A stretch of DNA of 22,783 bases from HGM13233 sp964478515 (GCA_964478515.1 CAYZIL010000029.1:1-22783); one strand, 5' to 3'; counted from the first letter of the stretch, positions 1 through 7,726 are shown. The notes: generated by a model not told the origin, from the sequence alone. Made by a program: numbers and translations.

Positions 1-367
1 TGGCAGACACCAAAATGCAAGGGCTTTTTAAAATTTCGCGCATTGCACAAAAAAGTAGCCGGAAATATGTGCACATTTCGTGGCTGCGCGCCTGCCTGCT
101 GCAAAAGTGGGCGAAATGCGTTAACGCATATACTAGTGCCTGACAGACACCAAAATACAAGGGCTTTTTAAAATTTCGCGCATTGCACAAAAAAGTAGCC
201 GGAAATATGTGCACATTTCGTGGCTGCGCGCCTGCCTGCTGCAAAAGTGGGCGAAATGCGTTAACGCATATACTAGTGCCTGACAGACACCAAAATACAA
301 GGGCTTTTTAAAATTTCGCGGATTGCACAAAAACGGAGGCGGAAAAATGTGCATTTTTTTGCGCTGC
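1..367. repeat. 140-bp tandem repeat, about 2.6 copies, cut by the window edge
   Basis: Units start at 1, 141 and 281 with an exact 140-bp period. Units 1 and 2 differ at only two positions (3 and 17). The third copy matches well to about 310, then diverges and fades by about 367. Each full unit holds two perfect palindromes: ATGTGCACAT (67-76) and ATGCGTTAACGCAT (116-129), repeated 140 bp later. The period is not a multiple of three, so any reading frame shifts between copies and the repeat is not protein-coding. No spacers separate the copies, so it is not a CRISPR array. The copy number to the left is unknown because the array reaches base 1. Confidence 0.93.
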
Positions 368-571
368 GGACAGGCACATCGCAAGTACTGCGCAACAGGG
401 TGCAAGGCGTAATTGTTAGAGTATTTGCTCGCCCCAAAAGACGTTCGCCGGAAATCGGAAATTTTGCTGCGGCTTAAAAGCACCGGACCGAGTTGCGGCA
501 TACAGCGCCGACGGCAGGCCTTTGGCGGAAAACGACCCGTTTCTGCCGCGCCCCGCGTGCGGTGGCGACTC
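368..571. other. intergenic stretch without a recognisable gene
   Basis: This lies between the decayed third repeat copy and the TetR promoter. Short open frames exist on both strands, but none has a ribosome site or a recognisable product. I see nothing else in it. Confidence 0.6.
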
Positions 572-599
572 TTGACAGGCGTATGCTTTGTGATAAAAT
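572..599 (+). promoter_or_regulatory. promoter of the TetR operon
   Basis: A perfect -35 TTGACA (572-577) is followed by -10 TAAAAT (594-599) with a 16-bp spacer. It is the only convincing promoter ahead of the five genes that follow. Its -10 end overlaps the palindromic operator at 597-624, the classic arrangement for autorepression. Confidence 0.8.
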
Positions 600-624
600 T
601 TATATGAACAGGTTCATATAAATT
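597..624. promoter_or_regulatory. palindromic operator, probable TetR binding site
   Basis: A perfect 13-bp inverted repeat, AATTTATATGAAC / GTTCATATAAATT, is separated by AG. It overlaps the -10 box and the expected transcription start, and lies just upstream of the TetR gene. Size, symmetry and position fit a TetR-family dimer site. That the adjacent regulator binds it is inference. Confidence 0.82.
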
Positions 625-649
625 TATACGGAAAGGGAGGCGCTCTCAG

Positions 650-1180
650 CTGCCGAAAATAATTGATAACCTGAAGCCCGACATTCTGCGCTGCGCGCGG
701 GCTGTGTTGTTGGAGCGGGGCTATGCAGCGCTCACCGTGCGCGGCGTAGCAAAGCAGTGCGGTATCGCCGTCGGCACCGTATACAACTATTTTCCGTCAA
801 AGGATATGCTGGCGGCAGAGGTGATGTTGGAGGACTGGCTCGCGGCAATAACCGCGGTGCAGCAGAACTGCCTTTCGGCTGAATCGCCGCGGGAAGCGGT
901 GCGGGAGCTCTACCGCGGCGTTGCGGGCTTTTCCGACATCTACCGCCCGGTGTGGGTGGGCTGCGCCTTTCCGGCGAGCGCCGAGGTCAAGTACGCAAAA
1001 TACCACACTCTGCTCGTGCAGCAGATGGCCGCGTGCGTCCTCCCCGTGTTTCTTCGCTGCAGTGCGGCCGCCCCGCAAAAGCTCGCTGTATTTGCGGCGG
1101 AAAATGTGCTTTTGTGTACCAACGGCTCGGAAATGACGCTTGAAGACCTTTTGGAACTCACGCAGCCGATACTAAAATAA
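650..1180 (+). CDS. TetR/AcrR family transcriptional regulator (probable CTG start)
   Basis: One-component repressor with an N-terminal helix-turn-helix, at about residues 29-48 (LTVRGVAKQCGIAVGTVYNYF, shown in part), and a C-terminal ligand pocket of no recognised type. The first ATG/GTG/TTG-type start in frame is GTG 704, which would remove helix 1 of the DNA-binding domain. The frame continues upstream to CTG 650, giving M-P-K-I-I-D-N-L-K-P-D-I-L, a typical TetR N-terminus. The strong site AGGGAGG (634-640) sits 9 nt before that CTG. I therefore chose CTG 650, giving 176 aa. It is the first gene of a five-gene operon, with a perfect palindrome on the promoter, so autoregulation together with the redox genes downstream is likely. 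The effector is unknown. Confidence 0.87.
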   Translation: MPKIIDNLKPDILRCARAVLLERGYAALTVRGVAKQCGIAVGTVYNYFPSKDMLAAEVMLEDWLAAITAVQQNCLSAESPREAVRELYRGVAGFSDIYRPVWVGCAFPASAEVKYAKYHTLLVQQMAACVLPVFLRCSAAAPQKLAVFAAENVLLCTNGSEMTLEDLLELTQPILK

Positions 1181-1205
1181 AACTTTTTATTAAAGGAGAA
1201 TACTT

Positions 1206-2132
1206 ATGTCCAGCTTTCAGAACCTGCGCATAGTCGACAACTTCTACCAGACCTCGGCATTTTTTCCAATGCCGACCGTTTTGGTAAGCACCCTGACGCC
1301 CGACGCAAAGACGTCCATCGGGCCCTATTCTCTCGTCGCGCCCTACTACATTGCCGGCCGCGACTACTACGCGATGCTGCTTTGTACGCGCAATTCCTCG
1401 AACACCGCTCAGCATCTTTTCCGGTACGGGAAATGCGCGCTCAACTTCATCACGGACGACAAAAAATATTTCAAAGAAACCGTTCGCATGGGCTTTCCCG
1501 GCGACAAGCCGCAGGAGAAGATGAAGGACTGCATCTTTACTCTTGAAGACGGCCAGATGGCCGCCGAACATCCCGACGAGGCGTTCCCGCAGGTGGTCGC
1601 GGAGGCGTACCAGGTCATGGAGTGTACCTGGATGCGCAAGCTTGACGGCGCCGAAAACGACAAGCCCGGCGAGCTGGACGGCTACCCCGCGCCCTACCAC
1701 GACTTTAACGGCATAACAAGTCCGTTCGGCGCACATTTTATTTTGCGCGTCGACAAAATACTGATGAAGCAGCGCTACTACGACGCCATACTCAACGGCG
1801 TAAAGCCCGGTGACTTTCCGCGCGTGCCGGTGGATTACGGCTACAGGGACAGCAAGAATTTCTGGTATACCCGTTTTCGCCGCCCGCACCCGGAGCTGCT
1901 GCCCATTCGCGAGGCCAGTCTCGAGTCGGTAAAGTACGCGGCCAAGCGCGCCGACGACACGGTAAAGTTTACCGACGAGGCCTGCATGAAGCTCATAAAA
2001 GTACCGCGCATATTCCTGCCTACCGCGCTAAAAGGCTGCGTCGCCTGGGCAAGAGAGCATGACGTTACCCTTATTACGGCTGAGCACATGGACATTATTA
2101 ATGACAAGCGCAGCAAGGAAAAGGGAAAATAA
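1206..2132 (+). CDS. flavin reductase-like domain protein (FMN-binding split barrel)
   Basis: A 308-aa soluble protein. The first ~190 residues resemble the flavin reductase-like/flavoredoxin family: an opening with FFPMPTVLVST, then GPYSLVAPYY, the region where these split-barrel proteins bind FMN, and NTAQHLFRYGKCALNFI. Members bind FMN and serve as flavin reductases or small electron carriers. The substrate here cannot be told. The C-terminal ~110 residues look like an extension beyond the usual ~200-aa domain. The start is fixed by AAAGGAG 8 nt upstream. The gap after the TetR gene is only 25 nt with no promoter visible, so it is co-transcribed. Confidence 0.78.
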   Translation: MSSFQNLRIVDNFYQTSAFFPMPTVLVSTLTPDAKTSIGPYSLVAPYYIAGRDYYAMLLCTRNSSNTAQHLFRYGKCALNFITDDKKYFKETVRMGFPGDKPQEKMKDCIFTLEDGQMAAEHPDEAFPQVVAEAYQVMECTWMRKLDGAENDKPGELDGYPAPYHDFNGITSPFGAHFILRVDKILMKQRYYDAILNGVKPGDFPRVPVDYGYRDSKNFWYTRFRRPHPELLPIREASLESVKYAAKRADDTVKFTDEACMKLIKVPRIFLPTALKGCVAWAREHDVTLITAEHMDIINDKRSKEKGK

Positions 2133-2186
2133 ACTTTTCGCTTTGGGAAAATTGACCGAACATCTGTGAGTTAGGAGAGTCAGATT

Positions 2187-3035
2187 ATGAAAATCGTATT
2201 AGCCGGCGCGTACGGCAATCTTGGCGCGGACATCTTCCGCGCGCTGCTCGCGGCGGGACATCAGGTTGTCGCCGCAGACATGATTGAGCGCGAGCTCGCG
2301 CTGAAGGGAAACTATACTTTTCGCAAGCTCGACGTGACCGACCCGGCGTCGCTGAGCGGCTTGTGCGACGGCGCTGACGCCGTCATCACCACCGTCGGAC
2401 TTACCAAAACGTCCGCTGCGGTGACCAACTACCAAATAGACTATCAGGGCAATCTGAATCTGCTCAACGAGGCAAAGCGGGCGGGCGTAAAGAAATTTGT
2501 CTATATCTCAGTGCTAAAGGCAGACAAAGCGCCGAAAGTGCCTATGCTGCACGCGAAATACCTCATGGAGGAGGAACTGAAAAAGAGCGAGATAGACTAC
2601 ATTATCTACCGCCCGACCGGCTATTTCTACGATATTGTCAAGGTGTTTAAGCCGATGATTGACAAGGGAGAGGTCACGCTGCTGGGCAAAAAGGCGGTCA
2701 GCGCGAACGTGGTCGACACGCCGGACTTTGCACAGTATATTGTCGAGCATTTAAACGACCGCGACGTCACCGTCTCAATAGGCGGCAAGGAGACCTGGAC
2801 TTACGAGGAGATAGCGAGAATGTGCTTTGCGGCGGCTGGGAAGACGCCTGTCATAAAGCGCGCGCCGGTCTTTCTCTTTGACGTGCTGGCTTTTGTCAAC
2901 AAGCTGAAGAAGAACGGCAAAGAGGCCATAATCCGCTTTAGCAAGTGGACGCTGAGCGAGCCGATGGTTGGCGACGTGTGCTGCGGAGAACACAGCTTTG
3001 CGGAGTATATCAAAAAGAGCTTCGGGGGGAAATGA
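2187..3035 (+). CDS. atypical SDR / NmrA-like NAD(P)-binding oxidoreductase
   Basis: A 282-aa Rossmann-fold protein. The dinucleotide-binding motif GAYGNLG is at residues 7-13, followed by the acidic AADMIE at the end of strand 2. It continues with DADAVITTVG, a KKFVYISVLKAD strand and IIYRPTGYF, the pattern of atypical SDRs (NmrA / NAD(P)H-binding group). The classical YxxxK catalytic pair is not evident, so it may be a reductase or epimerase of an unusual kind, or a redox sensor. The site TTAGGAGAG precedes ATG 2187. The stop codon overlaps the start region of the next gene (ATGA at 3032-3035), a sign of translational coupling. The substrate is unknown. Confidence 0.8.
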   Translation: MKIVLAGAYGNLGADIFRALLAAGHQVVAADMIERELALKGNYTFRKLDVTDPASLSGLCDGADAVITTVGLTKTSAAVTNYQIDYQGNLNLLNEAKRAGVKKFVYISVLKADKAPKVPMLHAKYLMEEELKKSEIDYIIYRPTGYFYDIVKVFKPMIDKGEVTLLGKKAVSANVVDTPDFAQYIVEHLNDRDVTVSIGGKETWTYEEIARMCFAAAGKTPVIKRAPVFLFDVLAFVNKLKKNGKEAIIRFSKWTLSEPMVGDVCCGEHSFAEYIKKSFGGK

Positions 3036-3037
3036 GC

Positions 3038-3835
3038 ATGGGTTGGGAATATCTGTGGATTCTCGCGGTTGTTGCAAGCGCGCTGTGCTGCGTCGGTTTT
3101 TATAAATTCGTCTACTTTCTTTCTGTCGGTTACGGCTTTGCCGTAGCGGGTCTCGGCGTGGCGCTGATGATAATTTTCGGCGGGAGTATGCAGGCGGTGC
3201 ATTTCGTTCAGTGTGTGCTTTTCGTGCTCTACGGCGCGCGCCTTTCGGGCTTTTTGCTGTATCGCGAGATAAAAAACGCCGCTTACCGCAAGACTCTCGC
3301 ACAGGCGACACAGAGCGAAAAACCAATGCCTGTGTTTGTCAAGTTCGCCATTTGGCTGTGCGTAAGTGTACTGTATGTGGCGCAGGTGTCCCCGGTGTTT
3401 TATCGCCAGTACAACGGCGCCACCGACGCCGCTCTTCCGTGGCTGGGCGTCGCCGTCAGCCTTGCGGCGCTCCTAATTGAGACGCTTGCCGACACGCAGA
3501 AATCCGCACAGAAAGCAAAGAACCCGAACATGGTTGCGACGAAAGGACTGTACAAAATGGTGCGTTGCCCCAACTATTTCGGGGAAATTCTGTTTTGGAC
3601 GGGCGTATTTGTTGGTGGTCTTACCGCGCTTGAGGGCTGGGGACAGTGGCTTGTGGCTGCAGGCGGCTACGTCGCGATCGTTTATGTCATGTTTAACGGC
3701 GCGCAGCGGCTTGAAAAGCGGCAGCATGCGCGTTACGGCGCGCTGCTTGAATACACTGCCTATGCAAACAGCACGCCAATTCTGCTGCCGCTGCTGCCGA
3801 TATACCACCTGAACAAGGAGACGAAAAACAGATGA
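3038..3835 (+). CDS. DUF1295 family membrane protein (steroid 5-alpha-reductase-like fold)
   Basis: A 265-aa integral membrane protein with about six or seven hydrophobic segments. Near the C-terminus it carries the family signature GLYKMVRCPNYFGEILFW, matching the G-L-(W/Y)-x-x-x-R-x-P-N-Y-F-G-E core of DUF1295. These proteins are related to the C-terminal domain of steroid 5-alpha-reductases and isoprenylcysteine methyltransferases. Most bacterial members are uncharacterised. ATG 3038 has GGGGGGA (3024-3030) at good spacing; ATG 3032, overlapping the previous stop, is the alternative and adds two residues. An earlier in-frame start at 2945 would run deep inside the SDR gene and lacks support. 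Its place between an SDR and another membrane protein suggests a lipid-like or redox substrate, which is inference. Confidence 0.82.
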   Translation: MGWEYLWILAVVASALCCVGFYKFVYFLSVGYGFAVAGLGVALMIIFGGSMQAVHFVQCVLFVLYGARLSGFLLYREIKNAAYRKTLAQATQSEKPMPVFVKFAIWLCVSVLYVAQVSPVFYRQYNGATDAALPWLGVAVSLAALLIETLADTQKSAQKAKNPNMVATKGLYKMVRCPNYFGEILFWTGVFVGGLTALEGWGQWLVAAGGYVAIVYVMFNGAQRLEKRQHARYGALLEYTAYANSTPILLPLLPIYHLNKETKNR

Positions 3836-4473
3836 ACGATATTACTGTTTTTATGGCGATTGTGGACTTTGTTCCGGTCGCGCTGTTTTTTGCCGCGGCG
3901 GTACAGCTGCAGCGGGACTTGTACAACAAGATGGTGAAGGGCGCGTTTGCACTGCTGGCGGCGGGTTCCATAATGGTTTTGACAAGCGGGGTATACAGAG
4001 CCCTGTGGAAGATACTTTATGCGCTTGAGGTCTGCGACTACACCGCGATGAACGCTTCATTTTTTGCGCTGCAAGCGCCGGGATTTCTGCTGGTCTTCGC
4101 CTCTTTTATTGCTATGTTTACCCGCAAGAGCAGCGACACGACCAAGCTGGCTGCTGTTGTCCCGGCGTTCTCCAGCAATTTGCCGTTCGTCGCGTTCCAG
4201 ACACTGGGGTGCGCGGGGATGCAGTGGTGTCTGGTTGCAATTTCCAAGCGGATGAAAAAACCGCTCGCGGGCGCTATGTTTATCGCGGCCTTTTTGGCCA
4301 TGCTGGGCATGGGATACCTGTCGGCAAAATTTGACGATTCCTCCGGCATGCACTGGCTGGCACAGTGCGTAAACATCCTTTCCAACGGCGCGCTGCTCGC
4401 CGGCGTGCTGCTGCTGCACAAAGCGGGACTTGCCAAACCCGACGCACTGCAAAAAAGCGGTCAGGGTGCATAA
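3832..4473 (+). CDS. unrecognised polytopic membrane protein
   Basis: A 213-aa protein with about six hydrophobic stretches spaced along its length, short loops and a short polar tail ending KSGQGA. I do not recognise a family. The ATG overlaps the TGA of the DUF1295 gene (ATGA, 3832-3835), with AAGGAG at 3815-3820, so the two are probably translationally coupled. A transmembrane helix pattern with Gly/Ala-rich faces and no charged motif would fit a small sensor or an accessory subunit of the preceding enzyme, but nothing in the sequence decides this. It is the last gene of the TetR operon. Confidence 0.75.
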   Translation: MNDITVFMAIVDFVPVALFFAAAVQLQRDLYNKMVKGAFALLAAGSIMVLTSGVYRALWKILYALEVCDYTAMNASFFALQAPGFLLVFASFIAMFTRKSSDTTKLAAVVPAFSSNLPFVAFQTLGCAGMQWCLVAISKRMKKPLAGAMFIAAFLAMLGMGYLSAKFDDSSGMHWLAQCVNILSNGALLAGVLLLHKAGLAKPDALQKSGQGA

Positions 4474-4500
4474 GCAGCTGTTTATAAAAAAAGCCATGTT

Positions 4501-4514
4501 TTCCGCCGGCGGAA
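4501..4514. repeat. 14-bp perfect palindrome
   Basis: TTCCGCCGGCGGAA lies just past the end of the TetR operon. A second small stem, GCCGCC (4547-4552) with GGCGGC (4564-4569), follows. No coding gene is supported in 4474-4619; the short frame there has no ribosome site. Confidence 0.5.
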
Positions 4515-4619
4515 CGGTGCTGCTGCTGTGCACCGCAAAAACCGTTGCCGCCAAGGGCGGGAGGGCGGCGGGGACAGAGATATATTTGCAAAGGCGTATG
4601 GTTAATGGTTCTTTCAGAT

Positions 4620-4662
4620 AAGCACCCCTTGGTCGTGACGACTTCGGGGTGCTTATTAATAA
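4620..4662 (+). terminator. probable terminator of the TetR operon
   Basis: A 9-bp stem, AAGCACCCC (4620-4628) with GGGGTGCTT (4646-4654), is followed by ATTAATAA rather than a pure T run. The stem is strong and the tail weak, so termination may be partial. Confidence 0.55.
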
Positions 4663-5013
4663 AAATTTCGAGTAGTGAAATAAAGACTATACAATTATTT
4701 GACACGCTTGATTGTGATTGGTAACTACAAAGGCATTCCCCCAATTTTCTATTGAAAACAATTGCGACGGAGGATTTGGCATATCAACGACATTATCGTA
4801 TGGATTTAGATTAAAAATCTGGAGGAAATAATATAGCTCCAGCTGAAACAGCCCCGAATACGCGAGTAGAACATTTTCTTGATTTGCCAAGAAAAAATTA
4901 TTGTGATTGGTTGATGAAATTCTATTGTGCTTTATGTCATTATAATCTTTCCACGAAGTGCTTGTAGCGGTGTTTGTAGAATCACATAACCAAAAATAAC
5001 TCAATTTATCCAA
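4663..5013 (-). other. AT-rich segment with a decayed-looking open frame
   Basis: This stretch is visibly AT-rich compared with the GC-rich genes on both sides. On the minus strand it is open from 5013 to 4687 (108 codons), rich in Asn, Ser, Phe and Tyr, with no domain I recognise. The only start at the upstream end is a TTG that falls directly in the tail of the tRNA terminator, with no ribosome site. I therefore do not call a functional gene. Base composition and position next to a tRNA 3' end suggest a remnant of imported DNA, or the tail of a lost gene. Confidence 0.4.
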
Positions 5014-5015
5014 AC

Positions 5016-5060
5016 AAAAGAAAAACCCCGAAAGTGCCCTAAATATGGGCTTTTTCGGGG
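5016..5060 (-). terminator. rho-independent terminator of tRNA-Ser
   Basis: Read on the minus strand, CCCCGAAA (5060-5053) pairs with TTTCGGGG (5033-5026). An inner GCCC/GGGC pair and a small bulge lie between, followed by TTTTTCTTTTG. It begins 3 nt after the CCA end of the tRNA. Confidence 0.88.
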
Positions 5061-5063
5061 CTT

Positions 5064-5155
5064 TGGCGGAGAAGGAGGGATTTGAACCCTCGCGACGGTT
5101 ACCCGTCCTACGCCCTTAGCAGGGGCGCCTCTTCGGCCAGCTTGAGTACTTCTCC
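5064..5155 (-). tRNA. tRNA-Ser (anticodon GCU)
   Basis: A 92-nt gene including an encoded CCA. The acceptor stem is GGAGAAG/CTTCTCC with discriminator G then CCA. The anticodon stem CGCCC-GGGCG closes the loop CTGCTAA, giving anticodon GCT (reads AGC/AGU). There is a long variable arm (TAGGACGGGTAACCGTC), as expected for serine tRNAs, and a T arm GAGGG-TTCAAAT-CCCTC. It has its own promoter and terminator. Confidence 0.96.
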
Positions 5156-5205
5156 ACAGCTGTTCAAAGTGTATGTGTGCTATTCACCGATGGGCTTACC
5201 AAAAT

Positions 5206-5234
5206 ATTTTAGCATAGTTGGCGGCCAATGTAAA
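5206..5234 (-). promoter_or_regulatory. promoter of tRNA-Ser
   Basis: On the minus strand, -35 TTTACA (5234-5229), a 17-bp spacer, and -10 TAAAAT (5211-5206) preceded by TGC, an extended -10. The same ATGCTAAAATA core occurs before the MATE gene. Confidence 0.75.
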
Positions 5235-5260
5235 TAGGAAAATCGTCGATATAAGCGGAA

Positions 5261-6637
5261 TTATTCCTGAGCGTCGGCAGGACATTCTGTCGCTTTGCTG
5301 CTGCGGCAAAGGGCGCTGCGGCGGTAAAACGTTATCATCAATACACTGCAAACCACCCAGCCCATGGGGTAGGCGAGCGCTACCGGGACGAATGCGCCGC
5401 CGAGCAGCTTATTGACAAGCAGGTAAATCTGCCGGAACACAACAAAGGAGCTGAGCATTATTATCATCGGAGTTTTGGCGTTGCCTATACCGCGCAGCGC
5501 GCCAGCGTAAATCTGGTTGAAACAGATAAGGACGTAGAACGGCGATATCAGCGTGATAAAGCGCGTGCCGTAGGCAATGACGTCGGCGTCGGTAGTGAAC
5601 ATTTGCAGCAGCGGGATGTCGCAGATTATCAGCAGTACACTGAGCGCGGCGGTGACGCCCAGCGAAATAAAAAGTGCCTGCCGCACCCCGTCGCGCGCGC
5701 GCGACAGTTTTTGCGCGCCGTAATTTTGGCCGACAAAGGTTGTGGACGCGAGCGCAATGCTCTGTACGGGAATAAGCAAGAAAACGTCAAGCTTATTGTA
5801 GCTGGACCAACCGGCCATGCATGCCGAGCCGAAAGCGTTGATGTAGGACTGCACAAAAACATTGGAAAACGAGGTGAGCGCCTGCTGCAAGCCGGAGGGC
5901 AGCCCGACCGAGAGTATCCGTTTTGCCATGCCGACGTCGAGGCGCAGTTTTTTCCAGCGAATGCCGTAGGGCGCGTCGGTGTGGGACAAAGACCACAGTA
6001 CCAGTACGGCCGACAAGAACTGCGAGATTATTGTCGCGTAGGCGACCCCGGCAATACCAAGCCGCAGCTTGATTACAAATACCAGGTCCAATACGGTGTT
6101 GACCACCGCAGTGATACACAAAAAATACAGCGGCCGGCGCGAGTCGCCCACAGCGCGCAGTATTCCGGCGCCCATATTATACATAATCAGTCCGGCGATG
6201 CCGGAAAAATACACACGCAGGTAAAGTTGCGCCTGCGGCAGTACGTCTGACGGTGTCGCCATTAGTTGCAGCATGGGCTTGACAATAAGTATGCCGACCG
6301 GAGTGGCCACGGCACAGAGTATAAGCGCCAGGGCTATTGTTGTGTGTACGGCGTGGCGCAATTTTCCGTATTCGTGGGCGCCGTAGCACTGTGAAATTAT
6401 TACGCTGCCGCCGGTGGCAAGACCAGCGCACAGACCGACCATAGTGTTAATTATGCTGCTCGTGCTGCCGACCGCGGCCAGCGCCTCTTTGCCGACAAAA
6501 CGGCCGACAACGATGGTGTCGACAGTATTATAAAGCTGTTGGAACAGCAGTCCGATCATCATCGGCACCGCAAATTCCAGCAGCAGCTTACAGATATTTC
6601 CCTCAGTCATGTCCGCGTCGCCGCGGCGCTTGCGCAA
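5261..6637 (-). CDS. MATE family multidrug/Na+-type efflux transporter
   Basis: A 458-aa polytopic inner-membrane protein with the two-bundle MATE pattern. The N-half has FQQLYNTVDTIVVGRFVG followed by ATGGSVIISQCYGA; the C-half repeats the theme with VFVQSYINAFG and STTFVGQNYGAQ. MATE proteins export cationic compounds using a Na+ or H+ gradient; the substrate is unpredictable from sequence. The length matches the family. The start is uncertain: TTG 6637 keeps the usual basic lead (RKRRGDADMTEGN), while ATG 6610 gives 449 aa. Neither has a good ribosome site. It is probably a single-gene unit with its own promoter just inside the 3' end of the acylation operon. No terminator is evident after it. 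Confidence 0.92.
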   Translation of the reverse strand: MRKRRGDADMTEGNICKLLLEFAVPMMIGLLFQQLYNTVDTIVVGRFVGKEALAAVGSTSSIINTMVGLCAGLATGGSVIISQCYGAHEYGKLRHAVHTTIALALILCAVATPVGILIVKPMLQLMATPSDVLPQAQLYLRVYFSGIAGLIMYNMGAGILRAVGDSRRPLYFLCITAVVNTVLDLVFVIKLRLGIAGVAYATIISQFLSAVLVLWSLSHTDAPYGIRWKKLRLDVGMAKRILSVGLPSGLQQALTSFSNVFVQSYINAFGSACMAGWSSYNKLDVFLLIPVQSIALASTTFVGQNYGAQKLSRARDGVRQALFISLGVTAALSVLLIICDIPLLQMFTTDADVIAYGTRFITLISPFYVLICFNQIYAGALRGIGNAKTPMIIMLSSFVVFRQIYLLVNKLLGGAFVPVALAYPMGWVVCSVLMITFYRRSALCRSSKATECPADAQE

Positions 6638-6676
6638 AATTTTCGTATCTACACCCCAAAAATCTATTGAGACACT

Positions 6677-6705
6677 ATTTTAGCATAAATGTCAATCGAT
6701 GCCAA
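6677..6705 (-). promoter_or_regulatory. promoter of the MATE gene
   Basis: On the minus strand, -35 TTGGCA (6705-6700), a 17-bp spacer, and extended -10 TGC-TAAAAT (6682-6677). It overlaps the last codons of the SGNH gene upstream, so the MATE gene can be expressed independently of that operon. Confidence 0.7.
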
Positions 6706-7726
6706 GGCCGTACAGGACAGCTTCTTTTTCGGCGTAAGAGGAAAAGAAATAATCCTGAACGTTTTCGCCGGCAGCCGCGGCGCTCATAACCGCCGCGACC
6801 TCGGCGCTGAAGGTCTGCGCGGCGCTGTCGCACAAGTGCAGCTCGTCGTAAAAAGCGCTGTCGTCGCCGTAAAGCTCGGTCTTGTTGCGCGCCAGGTTGA
6901 AGTCATAATACTCGCATTCGAATTCGGCTGCCAGCGCGCCGATGTCGCCGCGCACTTCGTCAAGTCCGCCGTGGCGGGTCGAAAAAGATTCCGAGACGGG
7001 CGTGGTGATTATAATAACGCGGATGTTGCGCTCGTTGCACATGCGCAGAATGTTCTGCAGTTCCTGCACATTCGCGCTGTCCGGCGCGGCGTAGACAGAC
7101 GCCGAGTGGTAGTAGGAACATATAGTTTCGTCGCTGACGGAAATGTCGTTGCACGGCAGCGGCAAATAGCCGCGGGTGAGCAGATTGCCGGCGCCGAGAT
7201 GGATGCCGCGCAGCAGGTTATACCAGCTTTGCGCGCCGCGTACCAGCAGCTCGCTGTAGACGTTGAGACACTCCCCAGGCAGCACGTTTTCGCGAAAGTA
7301 TTCAAGCTGCTCAGCCGTGTTGTCAAGGCGCGCCAGTTCGTAAATATCGCCCTCCGCGCCGTCGCCGGCGCGGGTGCGCGAAAGGGAATTAAAGGACAGC
7401 TCAAGTATCACGGTTTCGACCGGGTTGCGCTCCAGTTCCTTTTCCAGCAAAGCGCGTCGCCCGGACATAGTGGTCAAAAAACAGGAAAGATTGTAGCTGC
7501 TGACGCCGAGCTCTCGGTCCAGCACCGCGGGCACAAAGGCGCGGTAGCCGTGCGACGCGCCGCACACAAGAGTGTCCAGTTCGCCGGCAAGCTCGCCGCG
7601 AACGGCGGCGTCTTCGTAAGCGAGCGCGTCGCTGCGCAAGTACCCGCCGATAACGGCGGCGGAGACGGCGGCAACACATACAACAAACAACAGCGTGGCG
7701 AGTAGCGCTTTGCTAAAATTGCGCAT
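6692..7726 (-). CDS. DltD-like SGNH-fold protein, acyl transfer step
   Basis: A 344-aa protein with an N-terminal membrane anchor (residues ~5-28) and an extracytoplasmic domain. It carries a GDSL/SGNH-type nucleophile block LVCGASHG (Ser58) and a C-terminal DELHL block (Asp294, His297), the D-x-x-H pair expected to complete the catalytic triad. This layout is that of DltD and AlgJ/AlgX-like proteins, which act outside the membrane beside an MBOAT acyltransferase to move or remove the acyl group on a surface polymer. ATG 7726 is chosen because GGGAGG lies 8 nt before it; it overlaps the MBOAT stop by 14 nt. It is the last gene of the four-gene cluster. The acceptor polymer is unknown. Confidence 0.75.
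   Translation of the reverse strand: MRNFSKALLATLLFVVCVAAVSAAVIGGYLRSDALAYEDAAVRGELAGELDTLVCGASHGYRAFVPAVLDRELGVSSYNLSCFLTTMSGRRALLEKELERNPVETVILELSFNSLSRTRAGDGAEGDIYELARLDNTAEQLEYFRENVLPGECLNVYSELLVRGAQSWYNLLRGIHLGAGNLLTRGYLPLPCNDISVSDETICSYYHSASVYAAPDSANVQELQNILRMCNERNIRVIIITTPVSESFSTRHGGLDEVRGDIGALAAEFECEYYDFNLARNKTELYGDDSAFYDELHLCDSAAQTFSAEVAAVMSAAAAGENVQDYFFSSYAEKEAVLYGLGID

Noticed and set aside
1..367. CRISPR array
   Set aside because: The unit is 140 bp with no unique spacers, and no cas gene is near.
133..501. 122-codon minus-strand frame over the left-edge repeat
   Set aside because: It crosses two repeat copies whose 140-bp period shifts frame, and it has no ribosome site or recognisable domain.
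413..607. 64-codon frame ahead of the TetR gene
   Set aside because: It overlaps the promoter and operator and has no ribosome site.
4430..4621. 63-codon frame at the end of the TetR operon
   Set aside because: It overlaps the preceding gene in another frame, and its start lacks a ribosome site. It runs through palindromes into the terminator stem.
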